A DNA stretch of 64,000 nt from Macrostomum hystrix (Eukaryota > Platyhelminthes > Macrostomidae), in NCBI GenBank assembly GCA_950097015.1, contig CATNEN010000024.1, positions 6,958,001 through 7,022,000 of the forward strand, written 5' to 3'. The notes under the pieces are model-generated. The model was not told the origin of the DNA. It did no database searches and saw only the letters and a program-made list of their open reading frames with translations. Positions 12,151 to 23,065 of this stretch are shown in pieces. Both the position numbers and the translations under genes were made by a program. Every line of letters starts with the position of its first letter. The stretch's first letter is position 1.

Positions 12151-14294
12151 ATGGCAGATTCCGAATCAACAAGCGAATTCGAAAGTGAAAATGTCGAGGA
12201 TCCGATTCAGAATCTGAGCAATGAAAAGCTGTATGAGCTGCTACAAAATATACTGTGAGTATAAGAGAAACTAAAGCATTATTTTGATACAGTTAAAATG
12301 CATTTAAAAAAGCTGCTGAACCCCAGATATATTGTTTCATCACTCGAAATTAATTGCTGAAAAAATTAGAAACATTTTTGATTCAAAACAAAGGCTTTTG
12401 ATTCACCTGCCAATGTTTCAATTGTTAGGTTATGTGTTAAACATCATACATTCCAAAGGCCATATGAAAAGCTTCTTGATATAAGCTTGAAAGTAGCATT
12501 TAACTGTTATACCACATAGAAATGATTCATTTCTCGTTGAATCGTTATGTACTTCAGTACCATTAAATCTAAAACTGATGATATATTTTGTATCCTAAAA
12601 TAAAAAGACTTGTAGGCAATTGCGGCTATAGTCTAAAATTAGGCTGCATGCAAACCAAATAATGCCTGAGAGCCCAATTTATAGCAGGAAAAATCTAAAA
12701 TTAAAACATAAACACAAACAGGACAGAAAACGAGAAGCTGACGATGGAGAATGAGATGTTCGAAAAGTTTCTACGACGCGTCGAGCCAAACGCGCTGGGC
12801 GGCGGCGCCGGCCTGTTGTCATCGTCGGCGTCGCAGGCCTCGCAGCAGGAGGCGGCGCCAGCGCGCGGCGTGCGCAAGCGCAGCCGGAGCAAGGGCTCAG
12901 CCTCGGAGAGGACGCTGCGGCTAACTGCCGAGCAGAAATGCGACATTGCTCAGCGCGAGATTGAAGAGCTTCGCGAGGAACTCAAGCGAATGGAGGGCGA
13001 CTGCGAGAAGGTAAGAGAAAGAAGCAGTCAGATCGCTCTTAAAGCTGTCATGTTGACAAGTACTTTCGAGCTAAAACTGCACTAAAAACACTGAAATTCA
13101 TCTGGGATTTAAATACAATATTTCTATGTACTTCATCGACTAGATATAAAGATGGATCTAAAAGCGAAGTACAGCCCCTTCAATCCGAGGCTAAGGCGTA
13201 CCAAAATTTTTACCCCAGCTAATTCTAGAAATCCTTTAACTGCTGGGTGAACTGAAGCTTTAAGGAATTTAATATCTTTCTCCAGGACAATTCACTACCC
13301 TTTATGCTGAGATTCGAACTCCAGATCGCTCGGTCCGAAGTCCAAAGCTCTAAGCAGGCTACAAGCGCCATAGATTGAACAATCTTCAATCTACTACAAT
13401 CTTTGTACTTTTAAAGCTGCTAAAGCGGTTTAAAAGTTGCATTGAGTTCAACTGAATCACCCGCAGATCATTGACAAAAAGCTGGCGATGATCGAGGAGA
13501 CGCAGGTGCGCGCCATCGAGATAAAAAAGTTTGAGCACGAATTCCATCGCGACGTGATCGTCGGCGGCGTCAGCAAGCGGACCGGCAAGGTCGAATGCGA
13601 GAAATTCGAACGCCACCACCGCGACCTCATCAGCAAGCGGCACGCTCTAATCAACAAGCTGGTACTGAAGAATCAGGCCCTGAAGGTATCCCTGCGGAAG
13701 CTGAAGTCCCAGCTCCGCCAGAAGGAGGAGATGGGTGACGTCCTTTCCAAGGTGGACTTTGAGCAGCTGAAGATCGAGAACTCGCAGTACATGGACAAGA
13801 TCGACGAGAAGAATCAGGAGCTGCTCAAACTGAAGCTCATGGCCGGCCGAACTCTTCAGGTGCTGAATCAGCACAAGAAGAAGCTGGCCTTCCTAAACAA
13901 GGAGCTGGACCGCATCAAAGCGGACATCCAGCAGCGGAATGACTTGTACAGGCGAGTGGAGGCGGAGGCCACGGTGGCCGAGGAGGTAAGCGCACAGACT
14001 ATTTATAATTTAAGGAGCTCGCTTACTGTTTCCCAATTCATTTTCGACTGACAAAACTAATATCTGCAAATGCCGCAGGAGCGAGAAAAGGCGGAAGTGA
14101 TTAACAGGCGTCTACGCGAGCAGCTCTCCGACTACAAGGTGCCGGAGGTGCTGGAGTACGTCAACTGCATGGCCGACCTGTACGAGCTGCAGAAGAAAGA
14201 GAGCATCTGGGACCGGAAGGTTGACATAGCCAAAATGGCGGTGGATAGACACCAGAGAATCTGGAAGCAGATCGCCAAAGACAGTCAGAATTAG
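12151..14294 (+). CDS. CCDC113: Coiled-coil protein CCDC113 (CFAP263)
   Basis: Four exons: 12151-12254, 12722-13010, 13467-13985 and 14079-14294, with phases 2, 0, 0. The product is 375 aa, against about 377 in human. It starts MADSESTSEF. The conserved blocks run in family order: TENEKLTMENEMFEKFLRR (about 36-54); LTAEQKCDIAQREIEELREE; a central heptad region with QKEEMGDVLSKVDFEQLKIE and ENSQYMDKIDEKNQELLKLK; LKLMAGRTLQVLNQHKKKL; then KAEVINRRLREQL and YKVPEVLEYV near the C-terminus. It is almost entirely coiled coil apart from a Gly/Ser-rich insert around residues 58-90. Family members pair with CCDC96 on axonemes and centriolar satellites and support ciliary beating. An X-box-like site lies just upstream. 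Intron 2 carries an antisense SINE. Confidence 0.96.
13190..13371 (-). repeat. SINE family B, truncated copy in CCDC113 intron 2
   Basis: Read on the minus strand it begins ggcgcttgtagcctgcttag (A-box), has gagttcgaatctc (B-box) and continues with cttcagttcacccagcagtt and ttagctgggg of the family body. It is antisense to the gene and truncated at its 3' end. Confidence 0.75.
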
Positions 14295-15343
14295 GGAGAC
14301 GAACTGACAATGAGACTGCAGACAACGACTGATGTCGATAAAGCTATATTTAAGATTAAATTTCTAAGAAACATTCTCGAATACAAATACACTATCGTAA
14401 CTCGAAATTGGAGTCAGTTTTAGACTCGATTGTAAAATTAGCAGAGCTCGAGAATTATAAAACTAATCTCCTAAAGCCAGTCGTCAGCCTATAGAGGTTC
14501 TCTAGTTGCTCCTTCAGTTTCTACATTCAATTCAAGATAGAAAAGTTCTCAACTATTTATTACACAATTTAGTACAAATATGCTTCAAGCGCACACTAGA
14601 GCAGCAACAAATCAGACAGCAAATTGCAATTGCGCAATAACTTGAGAAATGCGTGACGAACAAGCAGGAAGCAAGAATGATTGGGTGGCAACCGGGGGAA
14701 GCATGGTTAGGGTGGCAACCGGGGGGAAGAATGGTTGGGGTGGCAACCGGGGGAAGTATGGTTAGGGTGGCAACCGGGGGAAGAATGGTTGGGGTGGCAG
14801 CCGGGGAAGAATGGTTAGGGTGGCGACCGGGGGAAGAATGGTTAGGGTGGCAACCGGGGAAAGAATGGTTGGGGTGGCAACCGGGAGAAGAATGGTTGGG
14901 GTGGCAACCGGGGAAAGCATGGTTGGGGTGGCAACCGGGGAAAGCATGGTTGGGGTGGCAACCGGGGGAAGAATGGTTGGGGTGGCAGCCAGGGAAGAAT
15001 GGTTGGGGTGGCAGCCGGGGAAGAATGGTTAGGGTGGCGACCGGGGGAAGAATGGTTAGGGTGGCAACCGGGGAAAGAATGGTTGGGGTGGCAACCGGGA
15101 GAAGAATGGTTGGGGTGGCAACCGGGGGAAGAATGGTTGGGGTGGCAGCCGGGGAAGAATGGTTGGGGTGGTAACTGGGAAGAATGGTTGGGGTGGTAAC
15201 TGGGAAGAATGGTTGGGGTGGCAACTGGGAAGAATGGTTGGGGTGGTAACTGGGAAGAATGGTTGGGGTGGTAACTGGGAAGAATGAGTGGGTGGCTACT
15301 GTGTTGAAGTGTCGCTCGGTCATCTGTCAAATAGTCGAGCTGT
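14295..15343. other. Spacer between convergent CCDC113 and EXOSC3, mostly minisatellite
   Basis: It holds about 350 bp of CCDC113 3' flank followed by a G-rich minisatellite (about 14680-15290). That array ends close to the EXOSC3 stop. No exon is visible. Confidence 0.8.
14680..15290. repeat. G-rich minisatellite, about 25-bp unit, about 24 copies
   Basis: Units are built on gaatggttggggtggcaacc plus a g-rich tail of four to six bases. The right end shifts to a ggtaactgggaag variant. The long frames in both directions (VATGGRMVG, PTILPPVA) are repeat artefacts. Confidence 0.96.
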
Positions 15344-16666
15344 CTAGCCCCGAACACCCAGTGTCTTCTGCATCTCAGTCACCAGCTGCTGGCAGGCGCT
15401 GTCTGGACGCTGGTGAAAAGCGGCCACAATGCCAGCCAGAGCCACCGTGTGCGGCCAGGAGGAGCCGCAGAGCCACAGGCGGCCATTCAGACCAACGGTG
15501 GCCTCGTAGGCTCCCAGCGGAGCAAGCATGGCCAGCAAGCTGCGCCGATTGGCCAGGAGGCGCCGGGCCAGGCCGGGCGGCACCACAACAAGCGTGCCAG
15601 AGTCGCGGCCGACAACGCCCAGACCGTCGGCCCGACCGGCGGAGTCGACGCAGGTTAGTTCAGGCACGAGGCCCGAATCGCAGCGGGTCAGGCGAGCGTA
15701 GACCAGGTCGCCTAGGCGGACATCAGGCCGGTTGCGCTTGGTGGCATTCTCGAAGCTCAGCAGGCTCAGACTGGCCGGCTCCGAGCTGCCGATGTCCACC
15801 TGAGTATTAAGGTGAGAACAGGTGTAAAGAAATGAGAATGAGACAGGTGTTAAGGTGTGCAGGAAAATAGAAAATAGTTTATATTTGCAGGAGGGCTGCG
15901 GGCACTGCTCATTATATTGTAGACTCTCAGCCAGCGAGGAGGCAAAGCGAATCGAAAGTTATATCTAATTACAGAAGCTGTTTATCTGCACAAGGGGGTC
16001 AGTGGCAGAGCGGTCCAATGCGTTTGCTTCTCGCACCAAAGTCCTTGAGCTCAATTCCGCAGCGAGACCACATTAATTTAGGGCGCCGCCGCGGAGAGAA
16101 GGCTTGGGGGCTTGTCGTGCAATTTACGCCCTTGAGGGCAGATGTACACACTTGTGTGAGAGTGTGCCTGCGTACAGTATCTGTGCGCGTGTGTGCTCAG
16201 CACCTCGCTGGCTGCGGGTCTAGTGCCACCAACTGATGTGCTAGTGTTTCACCTGCAGATATATATACTTTTTTACCTGCACAAAGTCGCCCATGGCCCG
16301 GCGCGCCACCACGCCAAGCACGCAGTCGCCGCGGGCCGGCTGATACCTGCCGCAGGGATAATCCAGCCAGTAGCTGCGGCCTCTGTGACGCAGGTAGCCC
16401 AGCCGGTTGGCGCGCACCTCCAGCCTGGCAGCGTTGTCAGCGTCAACACTGAATGCTTGCAGGCCGACGCCGAGGATACAGCTGAGGTTGCCGGCCGGCT
16501 CTGTGAAGGCCAGATCGCCGGGCAGCAGGAGACGCTCGGCTGCCGCGTTGTCCTGGTCGTCTTCGTCAAGTTCTTCGCCCTCCTCCATTGACGCCTCGCC
16601 GAAGTCTTCACCGTCGTCGCATTGTGGTAAATTAGATTTAGAGGTTTTGACCTGTTCAGTTTCCAT
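15344..16666 (-). CDS. EXOSC3: Exosome complex component RRP40
   Basis: Two exons: 16666-16277 and 15799-15344, phase 0 at the junction, 281 aa (human 275). This is a cap subunit of the RNA exosome, which binds substrate RNA at the entry pore for 3'-5' decay and rRNA processing. An acidic N-terminus (GEELDEDDQD) is followed by LLLPGDLAF and GCVLG-type S1 strands, then GDFVQ joined to VDIGSSEPASLSLLSFENAT across the intron, an Rrp40 hallmark. Next come KRNRPDVRLGDLVYARL and the atypical KH domain with VGLNGRLWL. I set the start at the ATG at 16666; an upstream TTG in frame is not needed. The intron carries a SINE-A. The ATG is embedded in a perfect X-box-like palindrome. Confidence 0.96.
15997..16250 (+). 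repeat. SINE family A in EXOSC3 intron
   Basis: The head gtcagtggcagagcggt and the B-box gagctcaattccgcagcga are clear. The body runs to ctggctgcgggtctagtgcc. An internal segment after cccttgagggc is missing relative to the copy at 39356. It is antisense to EXOSC3. Confidence 0.9.
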
Positions 16667-16672
16667 GGCAAC
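16659..16672 (+). promoter_or_regulatory. X-box-like palindrome over the EXOSC3 start codon
   Basis: GTTTCCATGGCAAC is a two-half-site X-box match, and its central CAT is the EXOSC3 start codon on the other strand. It may be a coincidence of coding sequence (Val-Ala-Met-Glu-Thr). Confidence 0.3.
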
Positions 16673-17511
16673 CAAGATAGGCGCGGCCGATTGCTAGAGT
16701 TGTCCGAAATTTCTGGAATTAGAAGTGCTCCATAAAGTGCTCTTTGTATCGTCTATCTATCAATCTATCTATTTATCTACCTACGTATCTATCTATGCAC
16801 CCATCTAATTATTTCTCTACCTATCTGTTGCTATAAATATAGATATAGACACACATGTACAAATAGCGAATATTGAGTTTCCAGAAAGTTAGACATTTCT
16901 GACATTTAAAATGACAAATAAACAAATCGACTAATTTAGAAATATATTTTTCTAAGGGCTAAAATCGTGTTTATTGAATTAATTAAGGAATAAAATTCAG
17001 CAAAAATATGATATATAGAAAAATCATGCTTTGGAAAAGATTTCGGGCGCGGGTTAATAATATGAACGTAGTAGAAATACGATCAGGTATTGTTTGTAAA
17101 ATGCTTCTACAGTCTTCATCAGTTGGCACCATTGCAGTCCAATTAAAATATAATCACGAATCACACCTTAAATGGTGAATACTAGAGTGGAAAGCCGGTA
17201 TCAAAAAGCAAAATTACAATACTGTGTTCAAAGGACTGACTGCAATCAACAAATTTTATTTGATTGTATTTGCTAGAGGTATAAGTAAAAGTTAGTGCTA
17301 AAAATAGAAACCAAAATAAAATTAATCATTCACTCTGAGTCATCGCTAATGCACTCAGTAGGAGTCATACACCGATGACCATCAGCGTGCGTCATTCCCT
17401 ATAAATCTCAGAGTAAGTCATTTACTATGACTCCGAGAGTGAGTATTTCCCAATGACCACTAGAGTGAGTATTTCCCAATTCCGCAGCTGCGATGAGGAA
17501 GCAGTGGCATG
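16667..17511. other. Spacer between EXOSC3 5' end and ELAC1 3' end
   Basis: No exon is seen. A short degenerate (ATCT) tract lies at about 16755-16825, and tandem short variants of tgagtatttcccaa are near 17440-17480. The ELAC1 poly(A) signal is probably the minus-strand AATAAA near 17257. Confidence 0.6.
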
Positions 17512-19207
17512 CTAGTGCGGCTCGCAGCACACGAGGCCGCCGGCTGCTGTCAGCTCAAACTTGCGCAGCTCATCGGCGGCGAAGACCGGCAGTCGGCCGG
17601 CGGCAGCCTTGCGAGCTTCGTCCAGCAGCTGTTGAACCCCGGCCGAGTCCAGCAGCGGACTGAAATGTGTCAGCACTAGGCTTCGGGCGCCAACGCGTAG
17701 GGCAAATTCAACAGCCATGGCCGGAGTGGAATGCCCGCTGGCTACGCAGGACTCGCGCCGCGCATCGCAGACTGTGGCCTCGTGGACCAGGCAGTCGACG
17801 CCGCGGCAGAGCGCCTCGGCCTGGCTTGAGTCGCAGGTATCACCCAGTACGGCCAAACTGGGCCGCCGCCACTGCTCTTCGTCATTCCCATCGACGTCGG
17901 CTACGTCAGGCGGCAGGATTCTATAGCCAACGCAGGGAATGCGATGGCACAGTGCGGCTGCGGTCAGACGATCGCTGACTCGCCAGTTGCCTCCGGGTTC
18001 GGGCGGAGAGCGTAGGATCTGGAATGGGTGGGAGAAAGGAAATTAAGGAGAAAAACAAACCAAGGATCAGTGGGCCTGAAGTGTAGGAGAACCAACCTGA
18101 GGGTCTGAAGTGTAGGAGGAGAACCAACCTGAGGGTCTGAAGTGTAGGAGAACCAACCTAATGGGTCTGAAGTGTAGGAGAACCAACCTGAGGGTCTGAA
18201 GTGTAGGAGAACCAACCTGAGGGTCTGAAGTGTAGGAGAACCAACCTGAGGGTCTGAAGTGTAGGAGGAGAACCAACCTGAGGGTCTGAAGTGTAGGAGA
18301 ACCAACCTGAGGGTCTGAAGTGTAGGAGGAGAACCAACCTGAGGGTCTGAAGTGTAGGAGGAGAACCAACCTGAGGGTCTGAAGTGTAGGAGAACCAACC
18401 TAATGGGTCTGAAGTGTAGGAGAACCAACCAGAGGGTCTGAAGTGTAGGAGAACCAACCTGAGGGTCTGAAGTGTAGGAGAACCAACCTGAGGGTCTGAA
18501 GTGTAGGAGAACCAACCTGATGGGTCTAAATTGTAGGAGAACCAACTTAATGGGTCTGAAGTGTAGGAGAACCAACCTAATGGGTCTGAAGTGTAGGAGA
18601 ACCAACTTGAGGGTCTGAAGTGTAGGAGAACCAACCTGAGGGTCTGAAGTGTAGGAGAACCAACCTCAGGGTCTGAAGTGTAGGAGAACCAACCTGAGGG
18701 TCTGAAGTGTAGGAGAAGTACAATACTAACAGGTTCGACCACGTCCTCATACGGCAATCTTGGAAACTCCGGCGCCCGCTCAATGGTGGCCTCCAGCTCG
18801 GCGGCTGCCTCCGTCGATGCCGGCATCAGTGCGGGCACGCCGGCCAGTTCCTGCAGTCGCAGCCGGACGCCGTTGCGAGCGTCGCTCCTGGCCAAGGCCA
18901 GGCTGTTCCGCACCATCTGGCGGATGCCAGACGGGCCGACCACCTCGAGAACGCTCCCAGGCGCGGCACGGCCAGCCACGGTGCTGAGCAGGCCAGGCAG
19001 GCCGTAGGTGTGGTCGCCGTGCAGGTGTGTGACGGCCACCCGGCTCACCCGGCGCCTGTCCAATCCGGAGCGGGCCAGCTGAACCTGGGCGGATTCGCCG
19101 CAGTCTATCAGCCAGATATCGTTGTCGGCATGAAATCGGACGGCTAGACAGGACGTGTGTCGGTGCGGCGCCGGAAATGACGAGCCGCTGCCAAGGAAGA
19201 CCAGCTC
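17512..19207 (-). CDS. ELAC1: Short-form ribonuclease Z (ELAC1-like tRNase Z)
   Basis: Two exons, 19207-18731 and 18018-17512, phase 0, about 327 codons without the initiator. It removes the tRNA 3' trailer as a metallo-beta-lactamase. Motifs are FLGSGSSFPAPHR at the N-terminus, the zinc motif THLHGDHTYGLPGLL, CHRIPCVGYRI, LGDTCDS, HEATVCDA, SGHSTPAMA and LVLTHFS, all in ELAC1 order. The human protein is 363 aa. Here the PxKxxxLGVPxGP-type stretch between the HRIP and LGD motifs is shortened to about 20 residues. No ATG lies between the in-frame stop near 19322 and the first conserved residues. The conserved start GAG-CTG-GTC follows a CTGCAG acceptor directly, so the AUG must come from an upstream exon or a spliced leader. 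The downstream exon of the model is solid. Confidence 0.9.
18075..18718. repeat. Minisatellite, 30-bp unit, about 21 copies, in ELAC1 intron
   Basis: The unit starts gaaccaacctgagggtctga and continues agtgtaggag, with gag-insert and ctaatggg variants. It fills nearly all of the intron 18019-18730. In the sense of the gene every unit carries CTTCAG and CCTCAGGTTGGT, which resemble both splice sites. Confidence 0.97.
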
Positions 19208-19860
19208 CTGCAGGTTGTGGGTTCGTGTCGCGATTCGGCTGTTATCTTGCGAATTTTTCAAGTTTTTCACTTCTTGCAAGAAAATATTGACAGTTTTACT
19301 ATAAGTAGTGTAAATAAAAAATTATTTTAATCTTGTTTAAGGTTCAAAAATGTTCAAAGGAAAGCTTAAATTTTGTTCTCTCGAAGTTAACAGCCACTAT
19401 TAGTTTTAACGGATGCTTTACTATAAATCGATGCTTCATTATTTTCATTTTCTGAGACCAGACACTTGTTTTATAAGCAACAGAAAGTAAAATAATGCAA
19501 AGCAAAAGGAATCAAAATCATAATTCTCCAATCAATCAATAATGTACACAAACTTCTTGGATCAAAGATCAAAGACAAAGACTTTATATTTTTAACGACA
19601 ATTTTTAAAGCTACATTTTTAGCATCGTCAACTCCAAGTCAAGCACGATCAAAGATATTCTGACCACAAAATGAATTGAAATGCATAGCAACAAAAGTAC
19701 AGTAACAAAAGTACGAGTACTTTTTTCCCGTTAGTGTAATTCAGTTACAGTTACAAAGTAACTGTCAGGTAACTGTCAGGTTAGTAGCGAATAGCAACGA
19801 TAAGAATCCCAGCCTTTTAATCCGTTTAATTTTTCGTGCTAAAGAAGACAGTCAGCGTCT
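19208..19860. other. Gap between DCAF13 stop and ELAC1 first known exon
   Basis: Both genes read leftward, so this 653-bp stretch is DCAF13 3' flank and ELAC1 5' flank. It is AT-rich. I found no ATG-bearing exon that could join ELAC1 in frame, but a very short one could escape notice. Confidence 0.5.
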
Positions 19861-22255
19861 CTACTCGTCCACGCCTCGTACGTGTCTATCTCTCTCTGGC
19901 ACAAACGGCTCCCTGGTCGCGCCGCCGCGATGCTCTCTCCTGTTGACCTCCTTCCGCCTCTGCTTGCCCCTGATAGCTTTCATCTCTAGTTGGGCCTGGT
20001 ACAGCCGCTTCGGCAGGTGCCGGTGCTGCACAATGCGCCTAACCATCGGATGATTGGCGAACTTCCGCTTCAAAGCCTCGGCCGTGTTGGCAGCAGCCCG
20101 CTCTCTGGGTGTCACGGCGCCCAGTTTCTCAGATGCGCGCGCCTTCCATAGGCGCAAATTGAAATCGGCGCTGGCTGTTACAATGAAACGCGAGTCAAGG
20201 CTATAGCGAGCGGCGAATGCGCGGTACATGCGCTTAGTGTGGTAGACGTCGCGAGATTGGCTGCGGCCCGACTGCCACAGGCGCACTGTGCAGTCGTAGC
20301 TAGCTGAGACTAACTCCCGGCCAGTTGGGGAATAGTCCACATCCATGGCCGCGTTGGTGTGGCCGCGATAAACGCAGGCCGGCGAGGTCAGATGGCGAGC
20401 GTCCCAGGCGTACAGATTGTAATCGTCTGACGCTGTGGCTAGCACGAAAGGCTCCTGGAAGCGGAGGAATTTGGAGAAAATAAGGAGGGATAGAGCTGGG
20501 ACTCAAATGGATGGTATAATTTATCCTTTTTGGGATCGAAGCTGGTGCTTTTGAAGATAATTTTTTATCAAACTGGATTCTAATAAGGCAATTTTTAAAA
20601 AAGGAGGGTTTTGGTAGGAAGTAGAAATGGTATTTTCACTTTAGCTGGGACTGTTGAGGAGATTGGGACAGGAACTGGGACTGTTGAGGAGATTGGGACA
20701 GGAACTGGGACTGTTGAGGAGATTGGGACAGGAACTGGGACTGTTGAGGAGATTGGGACAGGAACTGGGACTGTTGAGGAGATTGGGACAGGAACTGGGA
20801 CTGTTGAGGAGATTGGGACAGGAACTGGGACTGTTGAGGAGATTGGGACAGGAACTGGGACTGTTGAGGAGATTGGGACAGGAACTGGGACTGTTGAGAA
20901 GATTGGGACAGGAACTGGGACTGTTGAATGGCAAATACTTCAGAGGTGAGTCTCAGTTACCTGAGGATTCCAACAGACGGCATTCTGCCGAAACTCGCAT
21001 CTCACTCGGCGCAATGGCTCCCTCTGCCTGCTGTCAATTAGCAGTAGGGCGTTGTCCTTAGTTACGGCCGCCAACAGGTGCCACTCGGTGGGATTGAAGC
21101 GCGCCTGCAGCACGGAGTCCGAGCCCCAGCGCCACTGACCAACAGGGTCGGAGCGGCGGCTGTCGTACAAGTAGACTGCGTCGCCAGACAGAGCGAACAG
21201 ATCCTTGCTGACGTGATGGTCCAGATTTAGCGGCGCAAAGTCTAGCAGGCGCTGGCTAACCGGCCGACTAAATTCTGCCAGATCGTCGGCAACGCGCCAG
21301 GCTTTCAGGGTGCGATCAGTGTCGCAGCAGGAGTAGAACAGGTCCTGCTCCGGATGCCAGCAGAGACCCTGGCGAGCGATATTGTGGCGAATAAGACTGT
21401 AGTAAGCTTGAGAACTTAGGCACTGCTGACTGGCTATGCTGGATGTTAAAGCAAACATCTTTATCTAACACTAAGGTCAGGGTTCGATTCCCGACTCAAC
21501 TGGAACAATTTTGCCACTTCAGTAATAAGATTAACTAAACTTAGCTTTGATTAAGTTCAACCAGCTGTTAAATGGGTACCAGCATTAGCTGTGATAATTT
21601 AGGTTGGGTGTGGCATTCCCAGTCTATGGACTGAACAGCCGTACGCAGCCTTCAGATGCGCCGCGCAATAGCTGCTGTCGGCTGCACATCTGGACCCAAC
21701 TAGGGCAGGTGTAATCAAATATTGTTTATTTATTTTTGCATTAGACACATATCAGATGGTGTTAGACACGGATGTTAGATGAAGGCGTAAGACACGGATG
21801 TTAGACATGGATGTTAGATGAAGATGTTTGGACATGAATGTTAGATGAAGGTGTTAGATACGGATGTCAGCAGCCTTGTAAGACGCGTTGGTTAGTTACC
21901 AAAGGCAAACATGTACCTGAACACATCCGGAGTGGGCCTCTAGTTGCAGTACGCGACTCCGCTTCGGGATGTTCCAAAAAGCGACGCGACCATCGACGCA
22001 TCCGCTTAGGCAGAGGCTTAGCGCCCGCGGATGCATGCAGATTCGGCTGAGCTGGTCACCCTGATCACCGAAGCAGCCTAGGAAGGGCTTGGCAAACACT
22101 CGCTCCAGCTTGGCGGCATTCAGGGCGCGAATGTACTCAGTCTCGGCTGACATTGGATGGAGTTCTGGCGCCGGATTGCGGGCAACCTTGTAAATGTCGT
22201 CCGCTGTCTCGCGCTGATAATCCAGTGGATTTCGCAACAACAGCTTCACCTTCAT
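19861..22255 (-). CDS. DCAF13: DCAF13 / Sof1, U3 snoRNP WD40 protein
   Basis: Three exons: 22255-21917, 21368-20961 and 20454-19861, all phase 0, 446 aa (human 445). It is a nucleolar WD40 protein of the small-subunit processome, needed for 18S rRNA maturation, and in vertebrates also a CUL4 substrate receptor. It opens MKVKLLLRNPLDYQRET, followed by YIRALNAAKLERVFAKPF, a signature of the family. WD blades follow, with VDYSPTGRELVSASYD near residue 290 and SRDVYHTKRM near 320. The C-terminal Sof1 domain reads ASEKLGAVTPRERAA, then HPMVRRIVQHRHLPK, then a basic RGKQRRKEVNRREH tail. The first junction joins HSGCVQ to GLCWHPEQDLF, completing the first blade. ELAC1 follows 653 bp downstream on the same strand. 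Confidence 0.97.
20637..20932. repeat. Minisatellite, 30-bp unit, about 9.7 near-perfect copies, in DCAF13 intron 2
   Basis: The unit starts ctgggactgttgaggagatt and ends gggacaggaa. Copies are almost identical, which suggests recent expansion. In gene sense each contains TCTCCTCAACAG, an acceptor-like sequence. Confidence 0.98.
21470..21712 (+). repeat. SINE family B, 5'-truncated, in DCAF13 intron 1
   Basis: It begins at the B-box part (gggttcgattcccgactcaa) and continues with caaccagctgttaaatgggt, tccattgactg-type and cggctgcacatctggaccca blocks. It is antisense to DCAF13. Confidence 0.85.
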
Positions 22256-22767
22256 TTTTCTGCCTCTGAATTAGTTTTTTACAACTTTGAGAGGCTCGGA
22301 CTAGCGAGTTTATTTGGCTGTGAAGAAAATAATGTAGCAGTAGTTAGAACTTTGAACTTGAGATGGGCGAGGGCTTTCTTTATTTGTTGCTTTTATTAAA
22401 TGTTGATAATAATGATAACTGAAAACTTGCATATATTTTTCAATCCCTGTTCAGCAGTCCTTGAGGACAAGTTTACTTTGCTTAGTCATCACTCTAGGAC
22501 ATAGGATTCTTGAATCTAAAAAACTGGGTATAAAGCTGGTCAACTACTTTTTGGGTAATTTAGTAAAACAGCAACATTTAGGTCCATGTTAGTTTTTGGG
22601 AACTTTTACTATCGACATAGCTCTGTTTATAATAGAAAAAAATGAATTAATATATTTAATATACATAGTATGCATTAAATAAATGACTAGAAATAGGTAT
22701 AACCCATCGTATAACTATATTAAATTGCTTTTTAATAAAAATGTATGTAATAATAATAATAATAATA

Positions 22768-23065
22768 GCTGTAGGAGGGCTGTGGGTAATGGCACATCAT
22801 TTGGTGACACTAGACTTGCAGCAAGCAAGGAGGCAATTCTGCCTCACAGTGTGCTCACTCCTGAGCACACATGCACACAGATACTGTAAGCAGGCACTTA
22901 CTCAATCATCTGCCCTGATGTTCTCATCTTCAGGCCATGTACACTTCACTGTGCCTTGGGAAGTTGGGCCTAAAGGGAATAAATTACACAAGCCCCCAAG
23001 CCTTCTCTCCATGGGCACAACCAATGGTCTCGATGTGGATTGTGGCCTTACTGTGGAATAAAGCT
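22768..23065 (-). repeat. SINE family A
   Basis: Read on the minus strand it ends with ctagtgtcaccaaatgatgt, ccacagccctcc and a (TTA)n tail seen on the plus strand as (taa)n at 22746-22766. It is diverged in the body but collinear with the copy at 39356. Confidence 0.85.

Noticed and set aside
14553-15357. Long Pro/Thr and Gly/Trp repeat frames
   Set aside because: These are overlapping open frames in several phases of one G-rich minisatellite, which points to an artefact.
18158-18730. C-terminal VGSPTLQT repeat extension of ELAC1
   Set aside because: It reads through the intron donor into a minisatellite. Splicing to 18018 restores the HRIP, LGD and THFS motifs of the enzyme.
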